A stretch of 64,000 nucleotides of DNA from Mytilus edulis. Lineage: Eukaryota > Mollusca > Bivalvia > Mytilida > Mytilidae. The notes below the pieces were generated by a model, which saw only the letters and a list, made by a program, of their open reading frames with translations, was not told the origin of the DNA and made no database searches. Numbering within the stretch: position 1 is the first letter of the stretch; each line of letters opens with the position of its first letter. The position numbers and the translations under genes were made by a program. The stretch covers positions 68,450,502 through 68,514,501 of the forward strand of contig NC_092350.1 of assembly GCF_963676685.1 (NCBI RefSeq), written 5' to 3'. Below, in pieces: positions 20,201 through 30,500 of the stretch.

Positions 20201-23045
20201 TACAGACTATTGAGCTTTCTTGGTAAAAAATTGAAAACAACACGTTTAATAATTGCATGCGTCCATATTGCTTTTCTGGATTTACCTTCATCATGAACGC
20301 TCAAAGCCAACCATTTGAAATCCAAGGATGTATAAGTACCGAAACCGTTGAAGAGCTATTTGTCAAAAATACCTAAAATAAATAGCCAAATTCATCTAAA
20401 GTCAACTTTGCCTGAGGGAGTTGAAACCTTAGTTTCTTAATGATTTCAGAATTTATATACTGACAATTTTAGAAAGGTTTGTTAAATCATGTTAGAACCG
20501 AAGTACTGACTACGGTGCTGATGATGCCCCCGGGGACTGATAGTCCACCAGCAGAGGTATCGACCCAGTGATTTGAAAATTGAAAACAACCCGTTTAATA
20601 ATTGCATGCGTCCATATCGCTTTTCTGGATTTACCTTCATCATGAACGCTCAAAGCCAAACATTTGAAATCCTAAGATGTATAAGTAACGAAACCGTTGA
20701 AGAGCTATATGGTAAGTTGCAATTCAACCATCTTTAACTAATCACGACTGTATCCATATAATTACTTTTTTAAACCGTTTCTTTGGTACATTTTTTGTTT
20801 TAATTACATACACATCGTCACATGTGTTTTTTTTTAATTATTCACTATTATTTGTAGTTGGGTATTTGGAGTATGGGTTCTTGGGATTTCATACCAGAAT
20901 CAACCCGGAACTGAAAGTAATTGTATGTTCGAATCCATCCACGTGTGCAGGAGCTCACCAATCAGATTTGACTAAAGTAATCGATCCGAAATATATTGAT
21001 ATGATGTTTGAATTTGCTGTTAGTATTCAAAAATGTCAATTGACAGTGGAAGAAGTAACACTTGCACGAGCCATTGTCCTCACTTTCAGTGGTAAGAAGA
21101 CATATACTATTTTTTAAAAAGATTTAAATGAAAAAGAAATTTAAACTACAACGTTAGTGCAAAAACACGAAAGAAAAACAAAAAGTTAAGAAAAAGTTGA
21201 TAAAATACATTCATGTCTAGTGCACGATGATTAATCAATATTGTAGACATCACAATATCTACAATGTTAACACGATATTGTGTCAACATTGTTTACATTG
21301 TTTGAACCCTTATATATTGTTTACATCGATGACATTGTTAACATCGCGATGTATACAATCTAGAAAATATATTGTGTTTACATTGTTTACATCGCGATGT
21401 ATACAATGTTAACACGATGTTGTGTCAACATCGTATACATTGTTTCAACCCTTATATTGTTTACATCGTTGACATCGTTAACATCGCGATGTATACAATG
21501 TTAACACGATGTTGTGTCAACATCATATAAATTATTTTAACCCTTATATATTGTTTACATCGTTGACATCGTTAACATCACGATGTATACAATGTTTACA
21601 CGATATTGTGTGTACATCGTTTACATTGTCTTAACTCTTATATATTGTTTACATCGTTGACATCGTAAACATCGTTATGTATACAATGTTAAAAAGATTT
21701 TGTGTTTACATTGTTTACATTGCCATATAAATTATGTTGACACTATTTTGTGTCAAATTAGAGCTATAGCATCACATTTAATTAAAATATTTGTTGTTAA
21801 AAAAAAACATAAAAATGCAAACTGTATATATGTAATCGACAAACTTCATTGAATAGATATTATATAAATGAATAAAAAAAAATTTTTATTGATATTTTCA
21901 ACATCACAATGTATACGATGTGAACGATGTAAATACAAAGGTATAGACTTGGTACACGTTATTTATACGATGTTGACGATGTAAATGATGTATAAACAAT
22001 ATTCAAACATCACGATATAAACGATGTTAACGATGTAAACAGAAAGTTATAGAGTCGATATACAACATAAACACGATGTTGACACGATATTGTCAACATT
22101 GCGATGTATACGATGTGAACGATGTAAACACAAAGGTAAAGACTTGGTTCACAACGTCAATACGATGTTGACGATGTAAAAACTATATTGTCAACATCAC
22201 GATGTATGCGATGTCAACGATGTAAACAGAAAGTTATAGAGTCGATATACAACATAAACACGATGCTTACATGAATTGTTAACATCACGAATATACGATG
22301 TGACAAAGGTACAGAACATAAAGATAGGATACAATGTTAACACAATAACGCTTAAAGGAGGAAAATATAATAAGTAGGATTTAAAACCGTAGTTCGCAGA
22401 CCAATAGCGAACAGCATGGCCAATTGAAAAAAGACCTACAAAAAATACACAACCAACCTTAGCAGGGCCAATCTAAAAACAAACCAACTCATTATTGAAT
22501 TAAACATGCTTGGGTTTGGCGCCAACAAACTTATTTAAGCCCGAAACATTTTGTATGTTCTAGTCCCAAGTCCGGAGCCTGTATTACAGTGGTTGTCGTG
22601 TGTTGCCAAACTCCGTACAGTGATCGTTTCCGTTCCGGAACTATTTTCCTTTACTCCATGTGTTCATCCATCTGCTATAGAAAACTTCTAATTATATATA
22701 GTGACATACATTTTATGTCATAAAGACAATTGAAATGTGCTCAGCATATTTTATAAGTGAAGAAACAATAATTTCTTGTATATTTTTTTTATAGATCGAT
22801 GTGTTCTTGAGGAACCAGAAAAAGTAGACAAAATCCAATGGCATCTAGTCAATTGTTTACGTTGTGTTGCCAAGAAGAACTTTAAAAATCCTGACGAAAG
22901 ATTATGGAAAATATTTGACAAATTCATATTGCTTCGGGATTTTGCAGAATATGGTCGAGAGGTCAACAGTCTTAGATGTAAATGGGAAGCGATGAAAAAC
23001 CACCCTCTTGTCTTGGAAATGATTAATCCCGAACCAAGTTTATAA
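16870..23045 (+). CDS. NR1-type nuclear receptor, complete gene
   Basis: Spliced CDS 16870-17211, 17942-18098, 18677-18924, 19455-19683, 20858-21091 and 22795-23045: 1461 nt, 486 residues, all introns GT-AG with matching phases (0,1,0,1,1). Residues 1-92 are a Ser/Thr/acid-rich A/B region. The DNA-binding domain (about 93-167) has eight zinc Cys (93, 96, 110, 113, 133, 140, 150, 153), then a GMSHGAIKIGR extension typical of NR1 receptors. The hinge is Lys-rich (about 170-208). The ligand-binding domain (about 210-486) has the helix 3-5 signature FARNIPGF (305-312) plus DQLSLLK (319-325), and helix 12 LVLEMI (475-480). A nuclear, ligand- or constitutively-regulated transcription factor is expected. 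The DBD most resembles PPAR/Rev-erb/E75-like sequences but is divergent. It may belong to the bivalve-expanded NR1 group sometimes called NR1P; I cannot confirm that without a tree. Confidence 0.9.
17290..17935. other. Receptor intron within the DBD, carrying a family G repeat
   Basis: Intron 17212-17941. The block CACGCTAAACAAAGCTACAA through AACTCCGAGGAAAATTCAAA (about 17640-17770) matches a common mussel repeat and resembles 14920-15060. Confidence 0.6.
17942..18098 (+). CDS. Receptor exon: recognition helix and zinc finger II
   Basis: Residues 115-166 plus one base of 167. Begins [19 protein letters not shown], so there are 12 residues between the Ser of FFRRS and the first Cys of finger II, against about 9 in PPAR or E75. 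The D-box is CVKGDENC (six residues between Cys, usually five or three). It then has the usual nine-residue spacing, CSYC and [11 protein letters not shown]. Confidence 0.92.
18310..18545 (+). repeat. Family H interspersed repeat in receptor intron
   Basis: The stretch starting CACGACGGGTGCAACATATG and ending near GAATGTCCCTTCAGTATC matches 48075-48310 and 60695-60830 in the same orientation. It is diverged and non-coding. Confidence 0.7.
18677..18924 (+). CDS. Receptor exon: DBD extension, hinge, helix 1
   Basis: Residues 167-249. The acceptor TTTTAG gives a split Ala codon, then [15 protein letters not shown], a basic C-terminal extension. A charged hinge and an amphipathic helix 1 (about 211-230) follow. 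The donor is GTAAGT after Phe249. Confidence 0.9.
19036..19440. other. Receptor intron, AT-rich
   Basis: Part of intron 18925-19454. No repeat family recognised. Confidence 0.4.
19455..19683 (+). CDS. Receptor exon: LBD helices 2-5 with signature
   Basis: Residues 250-325 plus one base. Contains the nuclear-receptor LBD signature, FARNIPGF then [13 protein letters not shown]. The donor is GTATGT. The codon is completed by the next exon as GTT (Val326). Confidence 0.92.
20231..20708 (+). repeat. Pair of 129-bp direct repeats around a family D block
   Basis: 20231-20359 and 20580-20708 are about 95% identical (starting TTGAAAACAAC, ending GAAGAGCTAT). They are separated by 220 bp that include CTGATAGTCCACCAGCAGAG. 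Either a tandem duplication with a 349-bp period or a small element with direct terminal repeats. It lies in intron 19684-20857. Confidence 0.8.
20858..21091 (+). CDS. Receptor exon: LBD helices 5-9
   Basis: Residues 326-403 plus one base. Acceptor TTTGTAG, donor GTAAGA. Contains [20 protein letters not shown] and [15 protein letters not shown], matching the helix 7-9 pattern of nuclear receptors (MFEF and an EEXXLXXAIVL motif). Confidence 0.9.
21225..22300. repeat. Opposed ACATCG / CGATGT-rich arrays in the last receptor intron
   Basis: The left half (about 21225-21740) repeats blocks such as TTGTTTACATCGTTGACATC and ACATCGCGATGTATACAATG at about 90-140 bp. The right half (about 21895-22300) has the opposite sense (ACGATGTTGACGATGTAAAC) with an alternating unit of about 185 bp. 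The halves are complementary in kind, and each unit also holds palindromes (ACATCGCGATGT). Intron 21092-22794 is the largest of the gene mainly because of this. Confidence 0.85.
22562..22602 (-). repeat. Family F repeat fragment
   Basis: GTCCCAAGTCCGGAGCCTGT and what follows are the reverse complement of the family F block ending GGCTCCTGACTTGGGAC at about 34119-34135. Confidence 0.6.
22795..23045 (+). CDS. Receptor last exon: LBD helices 10-12
   Basis: Residues 404-486, stop TAA at 23043-23045. Includes a helix 10/11 region with [14 protein letters not shown]. The C-terminal [10 protein letters not shown] fits the AF-2 pattern (two hydrophobic residues, x, Glu, two hydrophobic), so coactivator binding should be possible, unlike in Rev-erb. 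The minus-strand frame 22751-23095 is its shadow. Confidence 0.92.
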
Positions 23046-23209
23046 AAATAACAACGTTTTATAGAAGTACATACATTGCACCAGACTGAGTCCATGCACT
23101 GTTTTCAATCTGCATGCATAACAGATTCTCTGTTCACTTTTTACTATCACAACCTGAAGACCATTTAATGAATGGCTGTTATTTATTTTGAATTTATTGA
23201 ACCATTCAA

Positions 23210-23215
23210 AATAAA
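23210..23215 (+). terminator. Candidate poly(A) signal of the receptor gene
   Basis: AATAAA 165 nt after the stop codon, in an A-rich 3' region. It is the most plausible signal seen downstream of the gene. Confidence 0.45.
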
Positions 23216-24072
23216 TTATTGCCATTCATTACAAATAAATTTCTATCAAAAATAAGGCTCAAAGATATATATTAATACGTTAGAGTGGGCGTGTCGCCAT
23301 ACGAATTGATAACATTGAAAATAAAGCTAATTCTTTTAACCAATCAGAAGACAGTAAATACACCAGATATATTTATTCCGGTATTCTCGAGATTTTTCCT
23401 TTAAATATCCATTTTATTGTATTCTGGTGTCCTTTCTGGCTGCCCGCTTACGCTTTCAGTATTGATGTTTAAATAGGGATCAGAATGCAAGGCTTATCTT
23501 AATACCGTTATTTGTCCATGTAATTTTGTCTACTTTAAGGAGCACCCTTAGAGGATTACGTAGTTTTCAAGATGTATAGGCAGACATTTCATTGGTTAAT
23601 TGTCATAATCATCAAAACAGAATGTATAATGTTATAAAAAGTAAGCGAAACATTGGTGCATGATCTGCATCAAATTTAGATTAATTTATTACACAGATGT
23701 CCCGGATGAACAGTCTGTCCCCGAAAGGACTACTAGGGTGAAATTCAGTGCTTGCATATTTCAAATGATACAAATAGACTGCAAATTATATATATATTTT
23801 TTTTTTATTAGCCAATTTTTTTTTCAGCTGATGTTGCCTAATCTCAGGGAAGTACGGGGCTCCATTGGGGTACCGGGATTTTTATTACATTTTCAGTAGG
23901 TCAAGGGCCCAAGTATATTTATATACAGTATGAGTTGTTACACTGTGGTATATATGTATATCTATATTGTTTTGAAATGGCTTAAATCAAATTGAAATTA
24001 GAAATAAACTGTTGAAACATATATTTTGTTACAAATAAAAACAATAAGAATATTGTTTGGTGTATCATTTTT
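23216..24072. other. Non-coding spacer
   Basis: No gene. Frames across 23660-23899 carry long T runs and no domain. Confidence 0.4.
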
Positions 24073-25452
24073 ATACGACCGCAAAAATAAAAAAAAATAA
24101 AATTGGTCGTATATTGGTATCACGTCGTCGTCGGCGTCGTCGTCAGCGTCCGAAGACGGATTGTTTCCGGATAATAACTTTTGAATAAGTAAAAAGAAAT
24201 CAATAAAATAATAACGCAATGTTTATAGCCACAAAAGGAAGCTTGGGATTGATTTTGGGGGTTATGGTCCCAAATGTTTAGGACTTAGGGTCCCAAAGGG
24301 GCCAACACCAGCATTTATATAGTTTCAGGACAAACAGTTGTGTATTAGTATTTCAATTGTTCTGATATTGCACCACAACGTTTAATACCATAATTGCACC
24401 ACAACGTTTAATACCATAAGTAGAAGGTTGGGATTTATTTTTTTTAAGGGGTTATTGAGCAAACAGTCTAGGTTTTAAGGGCCATAAAGGGGCCAAAACA
24501 AGCATTTTTCTAGTTTCAAGACAATAACTTGTGTGTAACTGTATGGATCTGATATTGAACCACAAGTTTCCATGCCCATATAACACAGGGAAGGCTGGGA
24601 ATCAGTTTAGGTTAATTTTTCCGAATATGTAGGAATAGGGGGCCAAAAAAGGGCCAAAAGAAGCATTTATCTAGTTTACAGACAATAACTTGTGTTTAAG
24701 TGTATGGATCTCTATATTCTTTTACAAGAATGTTCAATACCACTGAAAGAAAGTTGGGATTGATTTTGGGGGTTCTGGTCCCAATAGATTAGGAATTATG
24801 GACCAAAAAGGGGTCCCAAAATAATCATTTTTGTAGTTTTCAAACAATAACTGATGTTTTAGTGTATGATTTTCTCTGAAATTAAACCACAAGTTTCCAT
24901 ACCATTAAGGGATGGTTAGTATTGACTTTGGGGGGGGGGGGGGGGGGGTATGGCTCAAAAGGTTTCGGAATTAAGGACAAAAAGGGAGAAAACAAGGTAT
25001 TCCTGGTCAATAGACAATTAAGACAATTTAAAAGCAGTGTAAGGGAGGTAATTCTAAAACCTTTAACATACAATGTTTGGTATGTACGGATTACCCCCCC
25101 CCCCCCCCTTTCACTACTTGTATAATATGTATAAAGAAATGTCAGGTTTTGGACTAATTGCAAAAAAAAGGGGGGGGGAGTTGTTTTCATTTTTTTTTCA
25201 AATTTCTCAAATTCTAAATTTTTGAAAAGTTAAAAAAGAGGAAATCTTTAATTGCACAATATTGCGCAATAGATTTGCAAGATCTTGAAATTTGTTTTGT
25301 GTCAGAAACGCATATTATGTCGAAAATTTGATCGCAATCCAAATTCAGAGCTGTATCAAGCTTGAATGGTGTGTCCAGTCCATACTTGCCCCAACTGTTC
25401 AGGGTTTGACTTCTTCGGTAGTGTAAAGCTGCGCCCTGCGGAACACCTGGTA
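24073..25452 (+). mobile_element. Family I element: hairpin, GTC-rich head, ~5 tandem units
   Basis: It starts with a hairpin (ATACGACC ... GGTCGTAT, about 24075-24112) and a GTCGTC-rich tract (24123-24150). About five diverged units of 160-190 bp follow, each with GGGATTGATTTTGGGG and GGGCCAAAA-like cores (from about 24245, 24430, 24597, 24757 and 24915). The end, around AAGCTGCGCCCTGCGGA (about 25427), is preceded by a degraded GCGGTCGTAT-like inverted end. It carries long G and C runs (24931-24948, 25096-25109). I recall this as an abundant molluscan repeat. The class is unassigned; no transposase seen. Confidence 0.75.
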
Positions 25453-25629
25453 AACTACTCTGCTAATCTGTATTTTGGCTGTATTACCATTTTAGCTTTC
25501 CCTGCCAAAAAAACCATGTTGCCATTACTTGGCGTCCGTCATCGTTGTAAAAGCTTTAAAGATATTTTCTTTTCGGAAACTAGACTGAACCAATATCAAC
25601 CAACCTTTGTGTGAATGATCCAGGTTAGG

Positions 25630-25690
25630 TTATCTAGACATAAGACGATTTGGTATGAGTTCCAATGAGACAACTCTGAATCCAAATCAC
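25630..25690 (+). repeat. Short family F-like fragment
   Basis: GGTATGAGTTCCAATGAGAC then AACTCTGAATCCAAATCAC resembles the start of family F. Only a remnant. Confidence 0.4.
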
Positions 25691-25975
25691 AATTGTAAAA
25701 GTAAACCATCATAGGTCAAATGAGAGCTTTGAAAACATATTAATTTATATTCGTTTGAAATTGATGCGATCCTGACGATCCATATTTTCTTACTTATCTG
25801 CAGGTTTGTATGATCACTTGGGATATTAAAATTATTTCCTAAAAAAAGAGAGAAACCAATATGCAGTTGCTTCACGAAAACAAATTGGTTCAACAACAAC
25901 ACAAGCAGTGAATATGTTTAGAATTTACAAATGTTTGACGGGAAAGAAAATGCATAACGTATTCCATTTTTTTAA

Positions 25976-26242
25976 GGTGGTACCTAACACCACAGCGAGA
26001 TAACTCTGTAATATCAGCTAAACGTTTTGATTACGTTGCGTTGTGCAGGCAATATAAAGCTTCTCAATGATCAAAATTAGTGTTTGTCAAGCTGCTATAT
26101 AACCAGTGTAATTTTTCTGATAAAACGCTTGGTTCAAATTATTTTATGTTTTTATATTTTTGTAAAAGGGTAAATACTTTGTCAAAATTTTATGAAAATT
26201 AAACGAGCCAAATTAATTTTAGTGAAAGTGTTGGGTACTACC
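25976..26242. mobile_element. 267-bp MITE with TTAA target duplication
   Basis: Left end GGTGGTACCTAACACC; the right end is the complement GGTGTTGGGTACTACC with a few changes. TTAA stands directly outside both ends (25972-25975 and 26243-26246). TTAA targeting is known for the piggyBac and Kolobok superfamilies. Non-autonomous, non-coding. Confidence 0.8.
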
Positions 26243-26470
26243 TTAAATTGAAATTATACTCCTTAGGTAAACGACCATACATCTTCTGTACACAAAAATC
26301 GTGGTATACTATTTTTTTTTACTTTGATTTAAAATGAAATTTAATTTGAAATTACTTAGGAAAATATATGATACGAAACAAACTATGTACAACGCGACGT
26401 TAGCTTCCATTCTGAAACAAATAAAGGTGTTATTTACAAGAATTTAAAAATAAACAATTGATATAAAAAG

Positions 26471-26636
26471 CAGAGGCGGATTTAGGGGGTGGGGGGGGGC
26501 CAGGGGGCCCGGGCCCCCCTTTTTGGGAAAAAATTTGGTTGCTTATATAGGGAACCACTGAAGCGTGACTGGAGCGGGCCCCCTCTTAGATCAGTTAATG
26601 GGCCCCCACTAATGAAAATTCCTGGATCCGCCACTG
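26471..26636 (-). mobile_element. Family J MITE (GGATCC ends) with 5-bp target duplication
   Basis: 166 bp, ends CAGAGGCGGATTTAGG and CCTGGATCCGCCACTG, flanked by AAAAG on both sides (26466-26470 and 26637-26641). Its interior, with GGGCCCC blocks and TTGCTTATATAGGGAA, is the reverse complement of the copies at 48442 and 61672. Confidence 0.85.
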
Positions 26637-27587
26637 AAAAGTACTAATTGAATGACCCCTACAAAAGCCTTAAATATGACGTGTCAATTTCTCCCATTTC
26701 ATGTTGCAGTCTTCAGTTTTAATGTAGTATTGTGTAGACTGTTTTTTGTCCTTTTTTCTGTTTATGTCACCATTGTTAGGTCTCTGTGACGGCTTGTTGA
26801 CTTATACGTTTCTCCCACTTTGAAATTCTGCTCCTTTTTTCAGGATTGACTTGCCTTCATTTTCCTTCATACAAAATTTTAATGTCGTCCCCCTCTTATT
26901 CGCAAGTCGCCAGCCCAATTACTTAAAATTTTGCATTAGTCGGCTTAATATTTGGATAATAGACAGCCTTCATGATTGTGGTTTTAGGTAACCACATGTA
27001 TGTAGCCTGATCTAAATGTAAAAATAAACAAAGCGTAGGCATTAAAATGTGTCAAAAGGATAGACACACATTACATAAACATTTTCATTTAAATAGCTCA
27101 GTAGTAAATGATAGTAAACTTTGAACGAAATACGTAAAGATTAGATGTCGATTTCCAGGACGAAACATACTTCCGCTAGCTGATGACGTCAACAAGGGTC
27201 TTATCCGATTTTACTTGAATGACACTTCTCTACAACACCTGTGACGCTCTTAAGTTTCCGATTGTCGTCCTTGTACCCCATGTGACATACATGTGATACT
27301 CTGTTGCTTTTCTAGTTATTATTTGCAAGTTGTTGTAAAAGAAACAGTCAGCAGTTATCTACAAGATATTTTTTTTCATGAAAAAGTTAAACATATTTTA
27401 TAATTTGATTTTAATGACACGTACAGTGGCAAATATTTCATGTATGTTCAGGACAAGAACAAATTAACAATAGATTATATACTCTTGATATCGAGTAAAA
27501 ATATACTTTGCCCTAGACTCAGTTAAGTTCAAGAAGGCCCCTCACACCGTATTATAAAGAGTGCCATTGTAACATTAAAATGAAAAT
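26637..27587. other. Non-coding spacer with a family E fragment
   Basis: No gene. Family E motif at 27424-27460 (CAGTGGCAAATATTTCATG). Confidence 0.45.
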
Positions 27588-30500
27588 CATGACACAAGCA
27601 TGAAATTTGGTACATGGATAGACTAAATGATAATTAAAAAAATTCAGCTGCTTGCCATAAATTTTTTTCATTTTTTCAAGATGGCCACTGCTCATTTTGC
27701 AAATGGCGTCATATCCAATTGGTTACATTTCGTAAATCTTTTTGAAAGCTGTGTATAAGTTATAATCCAATGTAAGTTTTGATAAAACTTAAAAAACAAT
27801 TCATAATGTACGAAAAAACAATACCTATATGAAGAAAAAAAGTGACTTCCGGTCCCAAAATGGCGGCAAAACGTGGAAAATGTCAATTTTATCATTTCTT
27901 TCAATTTAACAAGAGATATCACTGACTTTTTTTTAATTCAAATGCACAATGATGCATATATAGTTTGTTTAGAAAGACAGGTTGCTTATCTTATAATTAT
28001 CTGACAGTTACCAATACACAAACCTGTACACGAAAGACCAGAACGGTAGAATTTACAGTTACCAACACAGCTGAATGTCTTGCATCCGCATTTTAAAAAA
28101 TCATGACACGAGGATCAGCCTTCACCAAAGGAGTCCCATTTTGGTGTCCAACTGTCATTGTTTATTTTCTTCATTAACCCAACTCCTGTGTTCATGACTT
28201 GGTTCATGAACCTGTCGAATGAATTAATCCGGACGAGCCTAACATGTCCACCTTGATATGCTTCTCTTTTGATGTGCTCTAGCAGATTAAAATCGTTTGC
28301 AATGAAGCAGCGGCCTTATGATGCTATTCCGTCTACCACAGGTAATGATTAGATCTATGATTTTGTGGTAGGCGAAATAGCAAACGATTTTAATCGTGCC
28401 TCCTTAACAGCAAACGGTGATGTTTCCGTACATGAAGCAAACAAATACTTCTATGATGTCCATGTCTGTGTCTTCATACAAAATCGGGCAAAAATGTCCG
28501 TTACATCTGAGAATACTTCCAATGTCTGCCAAGCTGACCTTTTCACTTTCCGAGGAAATGCCGACACAGTGTCACACCCACTAAATGCATGGAAGAAAGG
28601 AAAAGCTGCTACACGAGGAACACACGCATTTAATATTACATGTACAGGAAGCCATCAGAAGTCTTTATTTCTTCAAAAACCTATCCACAATTTGTCATCA
28701 CCTAATCTTGCGAGTACTGCAATTCCTAATACTACTATATCTATGTCAGTACGTCTACTTAAAATTACTTTTTGCAACCATTTTCAGCAGCAAGCTTATC
28801 ATGGACAATCATTCGTGTATCTGCTTTTTCATGGTTACAATTGCATAGCTGGGAAGTATCCGCATTGCAATTGAAAGAATATATTCACTTTGAGTAGCTT
28901 TAGAATTTTCATTAGTCTCCAAAGAAGCATTCTGTCGGCAAGAAATTTAAACAATTCCGTTTTGTTGTCATCTGCACAGAGAAAACTACTCCAAACCCTT
29001 TGCATTCTATCAGAACCAATATCTTTCCGTCTAGCACCAGTACTTTGCCTTTTATTTTCGTCCCAGCCTTTAAATAATTCATTTAGTAAACATCAAACCG
29101 ATGTCTACTTTTGAATACTTATCGAAGGAAGATTTTATGTAAGGCAGTATGATATCATTTGCATAATTATCAAATATGTTTGCCCCAAGTGGTGGCAATA
29201 CATTAACCATTGCTGCCCCACCAACGATAAATGCGTCAGAATTTAGATCAGTTGATGGCAAATCGCAGAATGTTTCAAGTATGCCCATTTGCTACGATTT
29301 AATATCACATCCTGGCACAAAGACAGAGGAGCAGTTTGGTTTTCATGGCTAAAGAAGAAATGAAAAGTCTAGAAAAGAGATCGCAATCAGTGTTCAGGTT
29401 CTTTAGCTTTATTCTTTGACAAAGAAGTTTCCAGTTTTATTTTACAGCTTTTATATGGAAACGTTCTTTTTCGTCTGGTTAAAAAAAGCAGATTCTCCTT
29501 CGCTTCGCATTTGCTTCAAAAGATTGTACTGTTTGGATCTTGAAGTTTATATATGTTGTGTACAAGACGTAAGTTTGTACAAATTATAATTTGTACAGGG
29601 TTTTTGTACAAGTTATAAGTTTTATGACACCTACCTTTTTGCAACAGGTGATACAGGTTTAACTTATAAAATGTACCAGTGTAATGTTTTCAATTCAAAA
29701 AAATATACGTCAGCCTAACATTTAGTGCTATTATCATTGCCTTCAAACTGGAAATGAGGATACCTGAATGGTTTTAATTCTAATTTTATTTTTTTCCTTA
29801 TACCATATTCATATCTATACAAAATCTTTGTGAGGTCTTATAATGTTTTTTCTATCAATGCTCAGTATTAGACTGTATCATGAAGTTGTGAAAAATTGAC
29901 AGAAGTATGCGGAGCATAAGACTGTGTGTTTGCATCATCCATTTTTGTTCAGCAGGTCACAAAACACTGATAACTTGTACAAAAATTCTGTACAAATTAT
30001 AAATTGTACAACATTACAACTTGTTCACAACATATATATCTTACCTATTTCTGAATCGACAATGTCCTTTAACAGAGTAAATTTTGTAAAAATCTGACGG
30101 CTCTTATAGATGGATTTCAAAACGCGTTCATCACTTTAGAAAGCCTTTAATGTTTATCGAAGAAATCCTTTTTGTGTGTTCGTAGTTTTCATCATCTGTT
30201 GTAGAATGACTCAAACCACTAAATCTGTCAAATTCATCTACCAGACTACTGACGTTTGGTCCAGCTACAATCCATCGTCTCGAAGGGATCTTCGATTAAA
30301 CGTATGGTACCAACATCCCCGTTCACGACTCATTATTCTGTGTTTGCTTCTGAACAATTGTAATATAAGAAATCAATTTGCTGGTCTTACGTACAGTAAA
30401 AAATACCATTTGCAAATTTCATTACCACCTGCGGGTGATGTTCGTGAAGGGAAGCCATATCTTGGAGATGCCCATGATCGGTAACCATCGAGCATAATTT

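Noticed and set aside
22751-23095. 114-codon minus-strand gene
   Set aside because: Shadow of the last receptor exon.
28365-28874. 169-codon + strand gene
   Set aside because: The opposite strand contains ordered blocks of a known-looking protein family; the + frame is its shadow.
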